From the NCBI GenBank assembly GCA_002428325.1, contig DIVR01000057.1, forward strand, positions 1 through 12,726: a DNA stretch of 12,726 bases. Reading direction: 5' to 3'. Shown here piece by piece: positions 5,412 through 12,726 of this stretch. The notes under the pieces were generated by a model. The model saw only the letters and a program-made list of their open reading frames with translations, did no database searches and was not told where the DNA came from. A program made the translations under genes and the position numbers. Every line of letters begins with the position of its first letter. Within the stretch, counting starts at the first letter, position 1. This DNA is from a bacterium UBP4_UBA6127. Lineage in GTDB: Bacteria; UBP4; UBA4092.

Positions 5412-8400
5412 ATGGGTATGGCGGACATAATCAATATCTTTAATTTTTTAAAAGAATTTAACGAACTATCAAACCCTGTTATAACAGAGATCGATAATCA
5501 GAAGTGGAGTTTAAGCATTTCAGATATTCCAGTAATAGACGAAATACGAAGTGTATTTCTTGGGCATGAAGTTTGCGAGATGGATTATTTGGAGATTAAA
5601 CGGCCAACTCTTTTGCCATGCCCAAATCCACAGGAATCGTTGATTGAATGGATCATAAATGATTGGAAGAAGCTTAGCGTAGATAAGATTGAAGTTGCTG
5701 ATAAATTGCTGAGAGTATCGCTGGATGATAATGGCAATATGGTCTATAAAGATGAGCTTTTTATAGATGATGAAGCGCGTGTGGATGCGTATGCGCTTTG
5801 GCTTTCAGCACGAAATAGCTGGCGAGATATCGAGGTTCCTAAGTCGAAAGGGCTTGATTTATATAACAAGCTGTTTCAACTGTACTCTGAGATGAAGTTG
5901 GAATCTGAAAGCGTTGAGTTGATGCTGGGTGATGGGAATATTAGATGGTATACATCGGAAAGGGTCATAGACCATCCCGTGCTTCTTCAAAAGGTGTTCT
6001 TAGATTTTGATGCGCATGTACCATCGTTTCGAGTATATTGTGAAGAGAAAAAATCAGAGATATATACGCCCATGCTTAGGGTTATTCCTTCGATAAACCA
6101 AAAAATGTTGTCAGATATTATTATGGAAATTGATGATGGGGAATATGATCTTGCCCAAATTGAGAATACATCTGCACTGTTTAAACGAATCATCAATGTT
6201 GTGGATATCAAAGGCACATTTGTCGAACAACCCAAATCGATCAATGAAACAGCAACAATTCATTCAGCGCCAATACTATTCTTAAGAAAGCGCACTCTGG
6301 GGTTTTCAAGTTTTATTGAGGGAGTAATTGAAGATATACAAACTAATTCGGAGATTGAACTGCCCGAATTTTTCGAAATAATGTCAGGTATATACGCAGA
6401 AAGACCACAAGAAGAGATTGTTGAAAAGAGTTGGAATCATAGTGGTATCGACGAAGAGGTCTTATTAACTTTGCCTGCAAACAATGAACAGCTGCGTATT
6501 ATTAAATACTTGGATAGGTATGGGGCTGTTCTAGTACAGGGGCCTCCTGGTACTGGAAAGACACACACCATTGCGAATCTCATTGGACATTTGTTAAGTC
6601 AGGGCAATAGCGTTCTTGTAACAAGCCATACGGAGAAAGCCTTGACCGTGCTTAAAGAGAAAGTTTATCGAGATCCACATGATTCGGAACTAAACCTTCA
6701 GAACCTATGTATTAGCATTTTAAGCTCCACTTCACAGAAGAAGGAGATGGATGAAGCAATTAATGAGATTGCGACCAAAAGCTCCTCGATAAATTTGCAT
6801 AGTTTGCTTCGAAAAATAAAACGTCTTGAAGAAGAAAGAAAAGAATTTATAAACCAGTCGAAGAAATTGAGTGAAGAGCTTGTCAGAGCAAGATCCATGG
6901 AATATACAGACTTGATATTTGATAATCACTCAATAGCGCCGATTGATGCTGCAAAGTTTTTAAATAGCGGCAAAGATGTGCTCGATTATATAGGTGGAAA
7001 AAGCAACAATGATGAGGTCGGCTTTCCGCTAACACATGAAGAATTGGTATTTCTTTATTCTTCCAATGACCGACTGAGTGGCGAAGAAGAGAATCTTTTA
7101 AGAAAGGCGTATCCATCCAGTGATCAGATTATAAGCAACGCTGACTTTGCAGCCAAAGTGGATCGTATCAATGAATTGTGGGAAATTCTTGCAGGTAATG
7201 CTGTTCTTGAAGATGTTGAATTTACAGTTGATATTGACACAGTCAATCAGCTGTTGGAGGAATCGAGCAAACTGATTTCAAGGATTAGTGGATTTGAACC
7301 CTTAGAAAGAGCCATTATCAATCAAACGATATTTGATCCGACATATCCGAAGCTTTGGGATGACGTTCTTGAAAAGATAGGAATAATACAGACAAAATAT
7401 GAGTCTTATAGAAAATTGAAATTGAACAACGATTTATCAATAGATGAATCGATGCTCAACAAAACAGCACTTCAAATCCTTCAAAACATCATTGACTCAG
7501 GAAAAGAGAAACCGATTGGGTTATTGGCCAAGGCTGAATGGAAGCGAATTAGAAATGCTATTAGAGTAGATGGAAAATTGATTAAATCAAGAGATGAGTT
7601 CATAAAAGCATATGAACTTGTATCCTATGAAATAGAAAAGCAAGATATCATCAAAAAGATAGGAAAACTACTTTTAGATATCCAGAATATCGACAAGCCA
7701 TCATTTGATGATTTTGAAAATAAAATTCGCAAGTACAAGGATCAGATTATATCAGCATTGAGTTGGTATTATAAGGAATGCGAAGCTTATCTCGTTAGTG
7801 TTGAAGAAAGTATTCAATGGGGCGAAGAAAATAGGTTACCACGAGTTTCATCTATAGATAATCTCAATTCTGCGTTAAGTTATTTAAAATCGGCCCAAAT
7901 CTTGCTGCAGGCAAAAAAGGATGAAGATGATCTTCAAGAAATGAATTTGGAAATTGACGATTATATGGGGCTTCTAAGCGGTTATACGGATTCAAATCCT
8001 TATTTTGAGGCTCTCTTTACTGCGGTTCACGAGCTTGATAAAAACAAATATGTTGAACATCTGAAGGCGTTAAATGCGTTGATCGAAAAGAATGAAATAG
8101 CTGAAAAGAGAATGCAACTTCTATCTCGAATTAGAGAAATAGCACCAACCATTGCAAAGCAAATAGAAAATCGAGAAGGTATTTATTCACAAAGCACAAT
8201 ACCGGATCATTTTGATGAGGCGTGGAAGCACTTTCAACTAAGGAATCAAATTGAAAGATTGGATGCTCTTGACCCTTCTAAAGTTCAATCTGAAATTGAG
8301 CAAATCAACACGAAGCTGCTAAAAAATGCGAGGACACTCGCATTTGAAAAAGCATGGTATGAAAAAATAAAGAATCAAACAGACAAGCAGAATCAGGCCT

Positions 8401-10235
8401 TGCAGGGATGGAGAAATACCATTAAACAGATAGGTAAAGGAACTGGCAAGAATGCCCCGATGCTGAAGGCAAAAGCAAGAGAGCTTATACCGCTTTGTCA
8501 AATGGCGATACCTATATGGATCATGCCGCTGAATAGAGTTGTGGAGACTTTTGATCCGCGGAACAACAAATTTGATGTCATTATCATTGATGAGGCCAGC
8601 CAAGCGGATATTTTATCTCTTGCAGCCTTATATCTGGCTAAAAAGGTCATTATAGTCGGCGATGACGAGCAGGTCAGTCCAGATACTGTTGGCGTTAATA
8701 TGGATGAAGTAAATGCCTTGGTTGCTCAACATTTAGAGCATATTCCAAACAATCATTTATATAACGGACTGACATCGCTTTATGATATGGCAAAATCTTC
8801 AGGATTCAAGCCGTTGATGCTGACTGAGCATTTTAGGTGCTTGCCGGAAATCATCGGATTCAGCAATGATTTGTCATACAATGGTAGAATCAAACCGTTA
8901 AGGGATTCTTCAAGTGCTTCAATATATCCACCTGTAGTCGAATATAGAGTATCCGGTGCATCTAGAAATAATAAGAAAGTGAATGAAGTTGAAGCGGATC
9001 ACATCGTCTCTTTGATTCAAGCATTTTTAGAAATGGATGAATATAAAGGGCAAACTATCGGTGTAATTTCGATGTTAGGCAATGAGCAAAGTGCTGCCAT
9101 TGAGAAAAAACTTCAGGCAGTTGTTGACCCGATCGTGTATGAGGACAGACGAATACAAAGCGGTACGCCACCTCAATTTCAAGGGGATGAAAGAGATATC
9201 ATAATGTTGAGCTTGGTGGATAGTCCTAATGAAAATGGTGGGCCACTCCGGTTGCTTAGCGAGGATGGTAACAATGATAAATATAGAAAACGATACAACG
9301 TAGCTGTGAGCCGCGCAAGGAATCAATTATGGGTAGTTCATTCCTTGAATCCGGATATTGACCTGAAGCCTGATGACCTAAGATTGAAATTGATCAAATA
9401 TTCGATAACCCCAAATCGTGATCAGGACAACCTGCTGTCAATGAGCGAATCACCTTTTGAAACGGAAGTTATGAAGTTTCTATTGGCTGAGAGATATAAA
9501 GTTATTCCTCAGTTCAAAGTCGGCGCATACAAGATTGACATGCTTATCCAATATGGCGATAAAAAAATAGCTCTGGAATGTGATGGAGAACGGTTCCACA
9601 CCAGCGAAAATTTGAATAACGATCTTGCGAGACAAGCTATATTGGAACGCTTGGGATGGCGCTTTATCAGGATCAGGGGAAGTGAGTATTATCGGTGTCC
9701 GGAGCAGACAATGAAGAAGGTACTAGACTCATTGCTGAAGTATGGGATATTACCATCCTATGAAGATGTAGAATCTGATAAGCAAGCAAAAGATGCTTTA
9801 TTATGTGCTGTAAAAATCAAGGCGAGTGCATACAGAAATAATGTATTTGAACCGATTGATCCTAACAAAGGATCTAAAATGGTTGAGTCAAGGCCAATCG
9901 TGGATTCAAAGAATCAGTTGAAAGTTGTGCCTGATGCTTATAAAGTTACTTCAGAATATAGTGAAGATGGGGCGGTAGATGCTGAAAATACTGATGGAAA
10001 AGAAGAAAAAGCAGCAGAACCATTGATTGTGGCTAAACATAGTTTCGTTAAGGATGAAAAGGATGAAGTTGAGCGAAAGACAGAAAAAATCGAAGTAGCG
10101 CCAACTTTTGACTTTCGGGGGAAACAGAAGGCTATGAACCAAAAAAAAGAAAAGCAAAAGGCCGTAGAAGTTACAGAAACGAATGCTACTGACCTTGATA
10201 AACCTAAGTTTGATTTTAGAAATAGGAGACCTTAA
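5412..10235 (+). CDS. Large SF1 (COG1112/Upf1-like) helicase with C-terminal PD-(D/E)XK nuclease domain; probable defence effector
   Basis: This is a 1607-aa cytoplasmic protein. Residues 1-340 form a family-typical N-terminal region (HPVLLQKVFLDFD, FLRKRTLGFSSFIE). Helicase motifs follow: Walker A GPPGTGKT (377-384), Walker B DVIIIDEAS (1055-1063), motif III GDDEQ (1083-1087), LTEHFR (1137-1142), QFQGDERD (1255-1262) and motif VI VAVSRARN (1297-1304). The roughly 670 residues between Walker A and B are rich in coiled coil (for example 465-497). Residues 1349-1445 form a nuclease domain of Vsr/DUF559/MTES_1575 type, with E1350, D1376 in YKID and E1389-C-D1391 in ALECDGERFH; all active-site positions look intact. 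A charged, disordered tail (about 1460-1607) carries FDFR at 1566 and 1600. The start may be GTG 5409, ATG 5412 or ATG 5418; the last has GGTGAT four nt upstream. It would unwind and cut foreign nucleic acid. Architecture resembles helicase-plus-Vsr defence proteins; the substrate is unknown. Confidence 0.9.
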   Translation: MGMADIINIFNFLKEFNELSNPVITEIDNQKWSLSISDIPVIDEIRSVFLGHEVCEMDYLEIKRPTLLPCPNPQESLIEWIINDWKKLSVDKIEVADKLLRVSLDDNGNMVYKDELFIDDEARVDAYALWLSARNSWRDIEVPKSKGLDLYNKLFQLYSEMKLESESVELMLGDGNIRWYTSERVIDHPVLLQKVFLDFDAHVPSFRVYCEEKKSEIYTPMLRVIPSINQKMLSDIIMEIDDGEYDLAQIENTSALFKRIINVVDIKGTFVEQPKSINETATIHSAPILFLRKRTLGFSSFIEGVIEDIQTNSEIELPEFFEIMSGIYAERPQEEIVEKSWNHSGIDEEVLLTLPANNEQLRIIKYLDRYGAVLVQGPPGTGKTHTIANLIGHLLSQGNSVLVTSHTEKALTVLKEKVYRDPHDSELNLQNLCISILSSTSQKKEMDEAINEIATKSSSINLHSLLRKIKRLEEERKEFINQSKKLSEELVRARSMEYTDLIFDNHSIAPIDAAKFLNSGKDVLDYIGGKSNNDEVGFPLTHEELVFLYSSNDRLSGEEENLLRKAYPSSDQIISNADFAAKVDRINELWEILAGNAVLEDVEFTVDIDTVNQLLEESSKLISRISGFEPLERAIINQTIFDPTYPKLWDDVLEKIGIIQTKYESYRKLKLNNDLSIDESMLNKTALQILQNIIDSGKEKPIGLLAKAEWKRIRNAIRVDGKLIKSRDEFIKAYELVSYEIEKQDIIKKIGKLLLDIQNIDKPSFDDFENKIRKYKDQIISALSWYYKECEAYLVSVEESIQWGEENRLPRVSSIDNLNSALSYLKSAQILLQAKKDEDDLQEMNLEIDDYMGLLSGYTDSNPYFEALFTAVHELDKNKYVEHLKALNALIEKNEIAEKRMQLLSRIREIAPTIAKQIENREGIYSQSTIPDHFDEAWKHFQLRNQIERLDALDPSKVQSEIEQINTKLLKNARTLAFEKAWYEKIKNQTDKQNQALQGWRNTIKQIGKGTGKNAPMLKAKARELIPLCQMAIPIWIMPLNRVVETFDPRNNKFDVIIIDEASQADILSLAALYLAKKVIIVGDDEQVSPDTVGVNMDEVNALVAQHLEHIPNNHLYNGLTSLYDMAKSSGFKPLMLTEHFRCLPEIIGFSNDLSYNGRIKPLRDSSSASIYPPVVEYRVSGASRNNKKVNEVEADHIVSLIQAFLEMDEYKGQTIGVISMLGNEQSAAIEKKLQAVVDPIVYEDRRIQSGTPPQFQGDERDIIMLSLVDSPNENGGPLRLLSEDGNNDKYRKRYNVAVSRARNQLWVVHSLNPDIDLKPDDLRLKLIKYSITPNRDQDNLLSMSESPFETEVMKFLLAERYKVIPQFKVGAYKIDMLIQYGDKKIALECDGERFHTSENLNNDLARQAILERLGWRFIRIRGSEYYRCPEQTMKKVLDSLLKYGILPSYEDVESDKQAKDALLCAVKIKASAYRNNVFEPIDPNKGSKMVESRPIVDSKNQLKVVPDAYKVTSEYSEDGAVDAENTDGKEEKAAEPLIVAKHSFVKDEKDEVERKTEKIEVAPTFDFRGKQKAMNQKKEKQKAVEVTETNATDLDKPKFDFRNRRP

Positions 10236-10237
10236 GT

Positions 10238-10336
10238 ATGTGGCTGACTAATGCATATGATATAGATTTGTTTTTTATAGGCCGTATGCAGCGATTATCT
10301 CGGATATCGCAAAGAATAAAGATTTCAATCCACTAA
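10238..10336 (+). CDS. Short 5' piece of a frame-split gene (or a 32-aa peptide)
   Basis: The ATG at 10238 has AGGAG (10224-10228) nine nt upstream, inside the end of the helicase gene, and begins 2 nt after the helicase stop. This is the best ribosome binding site in the neighbourhood. It opens a 32-codon frame starting MWLTNAYDIDLFFIG and ending with TAA at 10334-10336. The frame just downstream (-1) is open from 10261 to 10764 and reads RPYAAIISDIAKNKDFNPLT before the larger hypothetical gene. A single-base change or a -1 shift at the T6 run 10271-10276 would join both into one protein of about 175 aa. So this is probably the beginning of that gene rather than an independent peptide. Confidence 0.5.
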   Translation: MWLTNAYDIDLFFIGRMQRLSRISQRIKISIH

Positions 10337-10347
10337 CTATAGGTGTT

Positions 10348-10764
10348 TTGGGACTCTTGGGGGGAGATAAATCGGTAATAAAGTTTAAAGCGAATCCTAA
10401 TGATATTCAGAATATTGTTAAAAAGAAACGATTTACTCCAATAAAAGAAAACATGGAGAAAGAATTTAAAGTTAAGGGCCGAATATCTATAACAATTGAA
10501 TCTCCAGATTCTCTATATATATTATTTGATGTACCTCAAGATCATTCGTTCATGGCAACTAATTATTTTATTGAACCTTATTGGAGTGATAAAAAAAATG
10601 ATGATATAAGGGACTGGTATAATCTATCAGAAATCGAGAAACCGGAAATATTTATTTCCTCAATATCTGGTATAGATATATTTATTAACAAATCAATGAA
10701 AAATAGCGGGTATCTCATATATAATCAGCCAACCTATACAGCTTATTATTTCTCCAGTTATTGA
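10348..10764 (+). CDS. Hypothetical protein, likely the 3' part of a frame-split gene
   Basis: The frame gives 138 aa if it starts at the TTG at 10348, but no ribosome binding site precedes that codon and the frame is open back to 10261 without ATG. The true start is probably the ATG at 10238 in another frame. The protein is acidic-basic mixed and strand-rich (RISITIESPDSLYILFDVP, ISSISGIDIFINK), with no signal peptide, and its hydrophobic stretch NPLTIGVLGLLGG lies just before or at the start. It is not recognised as any family. It directly follows the helicase-nuclease gene in the same operon, so it may be an accessory or immunity-type component, or a decaying passenger. Its base composition is as AT-rich as the helicase gene. 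Confidence 0.55.
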   Translation: MGLLGGDKSVIKFKANPNDIQNIVKKKRFTPIKENMEKEFKVKGRISITIESPDSLYILFDVPQDHSFMATNYFIEPYWSDKKNDDIRDWYNLSEIEKPEIFISSISGIDIFINKSMKNSGYLIYNQPTYTAYYFSSY

Positions 10765-10803
10765 ATGATTGGGTACCCCGAAAACTATACCTGTTGAAAT
10801 AAA

Positions 10804-10830
10804 AAGGAGGGTGATTGCCCTCTTCCTTTA
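10804..10830 (+). terminator. Possible weak terminator or leader hairpin
   Basis: GAGGG (10807-10811) pairs with CCCTC (10818-10822) around the loop TGATTG. A G-T and an A-T pair extend the stem to seven. The tail TTCCTTTA is only partly T-rich. It lies between the two hypothetical genes and could end or attenuate the helicase operon. Confidence 0.35.
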
Positions 10831-10871
10831 AATGAATCCTGTTTTTTGAATGGTAAGAGGGAGAATCCAAA

Positions 10872-11549
10872 ATGTTGTTTAGGGAAAATAAAAACATATC
10901 CTTACGACGAATAAATAAGGTGTTTTTAATATGTATGGTTCTATTTACTGTTTTAATTATGACAGGAGCAACCCAGAAGAGATTAAACCTTCCAAAGTAT
11001 GAGAAAATCCTTTGGAGTGGCTATTGGGATACATGGATAGAAAAAGATGGTTCTTCGTATGAGTATTATTGTGTAATAAGTGAAATAAAACATACCCGGA
11101 AGTTGACGATATATAAACCCACTTCTAAGGGATATAAAAAGATATACTCTTATTCGGATGACAATTATTTTATTAAGGCATATCCTGATGCTTTGGAAAA
11201 TTCTCATGCATTGAATACTTATTGGGAGGGATGTTCTGCAAGGATTTATAGGGTATTTGAATGTGATCCTGTGAAAGATATAGTAAAAATGACTTTTGAA
11301 ATAGCTTTTAAAGATGAACCAGAAAGGTTTTATGAAGATAATTGGGATTCATATCTTATTGTTGGAGATGAGGAATCATCTTTCATTACTACTAAAAATA
11401 CTTTATCCTATGAAACCGCCATATTTTATAAGCGAATTCCTGGGCAAGGGTATTCTAAATATACCACCAGTAAATGGAAAGACCGTTATCTGATGATGGA
11501 TACTTTGAGCCGGATATCTGTGAATAATAAACCTGCAAATAAAGAATAG
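10872..11549 (+). CDS. Hypothetical protein with one N-terminal membrane segment
   Basis: This 225-aa protein starts with a basic segment (MLFRENKNISLRRINK) followed by a hydrophobic stretch VFLICMVLFTVLIMTGA (about 17-33). That suits a membrane anchor or uncleaved signal with the rest outside the cytoplasm; no lipobox cysteine is evident. The remainder is aromatic and strand-rich (WSGYWDTWIEKDG, YEYYCVISEI, YKKIYSYSDDNYF, ETAIFYKRIPG), suggesting a small beta domain. The start has GAGGGAG about nine nt upstream. No family is recognised. It follows the helicase block on the same strand after a weak hairpin, so it may be the last member of the island or independent of it. In-frame sequence continues past three stop codons with a coding-like 33-codon stretch. 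Confidence 0.75.
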   Translation: MLFRENKNISLRRINKVFLICMVLFTVLIMTGATQKRLNLPKYEKILWSGYWDTWIEKDGSSYEYYCVISEIKHTRKLTIYKPTSKGYKKIYSYSDDNYFIKAYPDALENSHALNTYWEGCSARIYRVFECDPVKDIVKMTFEIAFKDEPERFYEDNWDSYLIVGDEESSFITTKNTLSYETAIFYKRIPGQGYSKYTTSKWKDRYLMMDTLSRISVNNKPANKE

Positions 11550-11558
11550 TGATTGTAG

Positions 11559-11660
11559 AACCAAAAGAATCTACTGGCTGAGTTCCGTATCGATGAAAGC
11601 ATATCCTATCAATATGATAGAGAATTAACCGTTATATATATTCAACCGAAGCAATCCTAA
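11559..11660 (+). pseudogene. Possible coding remnant in the gap before the phosphodiesterase gene
   Basis: After the stop at 11547-11549 come TGA (11550) and TAG (11556), then 33 sense codons in the same frame. They include LLAEFRIDESISYQYDRELT and IYIQPKQS, and end with TAA (11658-11660). It has no start codon. It may be the worn end of the preceding gene or of another gene, or chance. The rest of the gap (11661-11739) shows nothing clear, and no strong ribosome binding site precedes 11740. Confidence 0.2.
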
Positions 11661-11739
11661 TCATTGTTTTTAGGTGCCTATGGGAACCCGATAAATTCTG
11701 ATTGAACCGGGAAGAAATCCTTGATAGATTAATTAGATT

Positions 11740-12474
11740 ATGAAAAAACCATTTGTAATAGCTCATCGTGGATTTTCGGGGCTTTATCCAGAAAACACCT
11801 TAATAGCATTTCAAAAAGCCCTTGATTTAAAAGTAGATGGAATGGAATGTGATATCCATTTCACTGCAGACAACCAGATGGTTGTGATGCATGACCCGGA
11901 ACTCGAAAGGACCACTAACGGGGCCGGTCTGATATCCAAAACCACCCTGGAAGAAATCCGAAAACTGGATGCCGGGTCTTGGAAATCTCCTGAATTCAAA
12001 GGGGAGAAAGTACCCACCTTTGATGAATTCCTGGCTTTAGCCAAAGGAACAGGGGTCTTTCTCTGTATCGAGTTGAAAGCCTATGGAATGGCCATTCCTG
12101 CTATTGAGAAAATCAGGGAATATGGGATGGAAGACCAGGTGATTTTGTTCAGTTTCTATAATGATAATGTCAGGGTTGCCAAACAGTATGCCCCGGAAAT
12201 CACGACTCTTCAGCTGCGTTGGTTTGATGTCAATAAACCAGAGACTTTAAATCGGAAAGAACTGATCAATAGTTTGCTTTCTTCTTATGCCAACTGGCTG
12301 GGAATCAATTTCCAGGTGATGAATGCCGAATTTGCCAGAGAGTTAAGCCAGAGGGGAATCCTGACAGCCTGCTGGACTGTCGATGAGGAAGCTGAGATGA
12401 AAAGGCTGATTGAGGTTGGAGTGGATGCCATCATTACCAATTACCCGGATATACTTCAGCCGTTAGTCCGATAA
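11740..12474 (+). CDS. ugpQ: Glycerophosphodiester phosphodiesterase (GDPD, UgpQ-like)
   Basis: This 244-aa cytoplasmic enzyme, of the usual length for bacterial UgpQ-type proteins, hydrolyses glycerophosphodiesters to glycerol 3-phosphate and an alcohol. The TIM-barrel signature is complete: AHRGFSGLYPENT (8-20) with H9, R10, E18 and N19; GMECDIHFT with metal ligands E36 and D38; MHDPELERTTNG with catalytic H51; and the IELKAYG strand with E111 and K113. The C-terminus has TACWTVDEEAEM and GVDAIITNYPD, the usual last strands of the barrel. There is no signal peptide. The ATG at 11740 is the only sensible start because the HRG motif follows eight residues later, although no good Shine-Dalgarno sequence is visible. 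A strong terminator follows 21 nt after the stop, so it is probably a single-gene unit. The symbol reflects family resemblance, not proven orthology. Confidence 0.93.
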   Translation: MKKPFVIAHRGFSGLYPENTLIAFQKALDLKVDGMECDIHFTADNQMVVMHDPELERTTNGAGLISKTTLEEIRKLDAGSWKSPEFKGEKVPTFDEFLALAKGTGVFLCIELKAYGMAIPAIEKIREYGMEDQVILFSFYNDNVRVAKQYAPEITTLQLRWFDVNKPETLNRKELINSLLSSYANWLGINFQVMNAEFARELSQRGILTACWTVDEEAEMKRLIEVGVDAIITNYPDILQPLVR

Positions 12475-12495
12475 TCATTTAAAACAAACAATAGA

Positions 12496-12530
12496 CCCCG
12501 AAAGACCCAGGAGACCTTTCGGGGCTTTTT
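12496..12530 (+). terminator. Strong intrinsic terminator of the GDPD gene
   Basis: CCCCGAAAG (12496-12504) pairs perfectly with CTTTCGGGG (12516-12524) across an 11-nt loop, followed by C and five T (12526-12530). Confidence 0.92.
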
Positions 12531-12590
12531 ATTGGGTGGATATTGGTATCCTGCATAATGAATGGGTAAATATCAACCTCAACTCCCGTC

Positions 12591-12726
12591 GTGGCGACCT
12601 ATTAGGTCGCTTCTGAAAGAAGCCAAACCAAAACAGCAGGTCAGTGACCTGCCACTACTGAAGGACTTGATGAATGCATAGCTATCAGACCAGCCCCAGT
12701 AGTGGCGACCTAATAGGTCGCTTCTG
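12591..12726. repeat. Cluster of three REP-like palindromic units in alternating orientation
   Basis: Unit 1 (12591-12615, +) is GTGG plus the palindrome GCGACCTATTAGGTCGC (12594-12610) plus TTCTG. Unit 2 (12636-12660, -) has the palindrome GCAGGTCAGTGACCTGC (12636-12652) flanked by CACTACTG, the complement of CAGTAGTG. Unit 3 (12697-12726, +) is CAGTAGTGG with GCGACCTAATAGGTCGC (12705-12721) and TTCTG, reaching the window edge. Units 1 and 3 differ by one base over 25. The head-to-tail inversion resembles REP/BIME clusters mobilised by RAYT transposases. No transposase is in this window. Confidence 0.7.

Noticed and set aside
12591..12726. CRISPR-like array
   Set aside because: Only three units, in alternating orientation, with unequal spacing, internal perfect palindromes and no cas genes. 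REP-like is a better fit.

Overview
The window looks like a chromosomal segment of an anaerobic-type bacterium of low to middle G+C. The coding style and several families (a YdbC-like PC4 protein, type III restriction remnants) suggest Bacillota or a neighbouring lineage, but nothing here fixes the taxon. No rRNA, tRNA, CRISPR array or transposase gene is visible. Three ordinary, relatively G+C-richer metabolic genes form the background: the C-terminal part of an organic-acid permease (1-506, +), a sodium:solute symporter (2505-3983, -) and a glycerophosphodiester phosphodiesterase (11740-12474, +). AT-richer accessory blocks sit between them.

Accessory block 1 (683-2358, -) is a compact two-gene operon. 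A DUF488 protein with an N-terminal domain resembling SocA/Panacea-type proteins is followed 14 nt later by a protein resembling the dual-OB-fold (DuOB) family. An 18-bp perfect palindrome lies upstream of it, and its 16-bp core recurs exactly over a predicted -35 box of the symporter gene.

Accessory block 2 (about 4381-11660, +) is defence-like. It starts with a fully consensus sigma-70-type promoter and a decayed C-terminal remnant of a type III restriction endonuclease (Res). An intact 73-aa YdbC/PC4-like ssDNA-binding protein follows, and then, 8 nt after its stop codon, a 1607-aa SF1 helicase (COG1112/Upf1-like). The helicase has a roughly 670-residue insertion between Walker A and Walker B, a C-terminal PD-(D/E)XK nuclease domain, and a charged tail carrying the motif FDFR twice. 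Next comes a small gene split by a frame change at a T6 run, then a hypothetical membrane-anchored protein. The PC4 plus helicase-nuclease pair is the best candidate for an undescribed or poorly described anti-phage module. It seems to have replaced or outlived a type III restriction system at the same place.

The right end (12475-12726) holds a strong intrinsic terminator after the phosphodiesterase gene. It is followed by three REP-like palindromic units in alternating orientation, the last touching the window edge.
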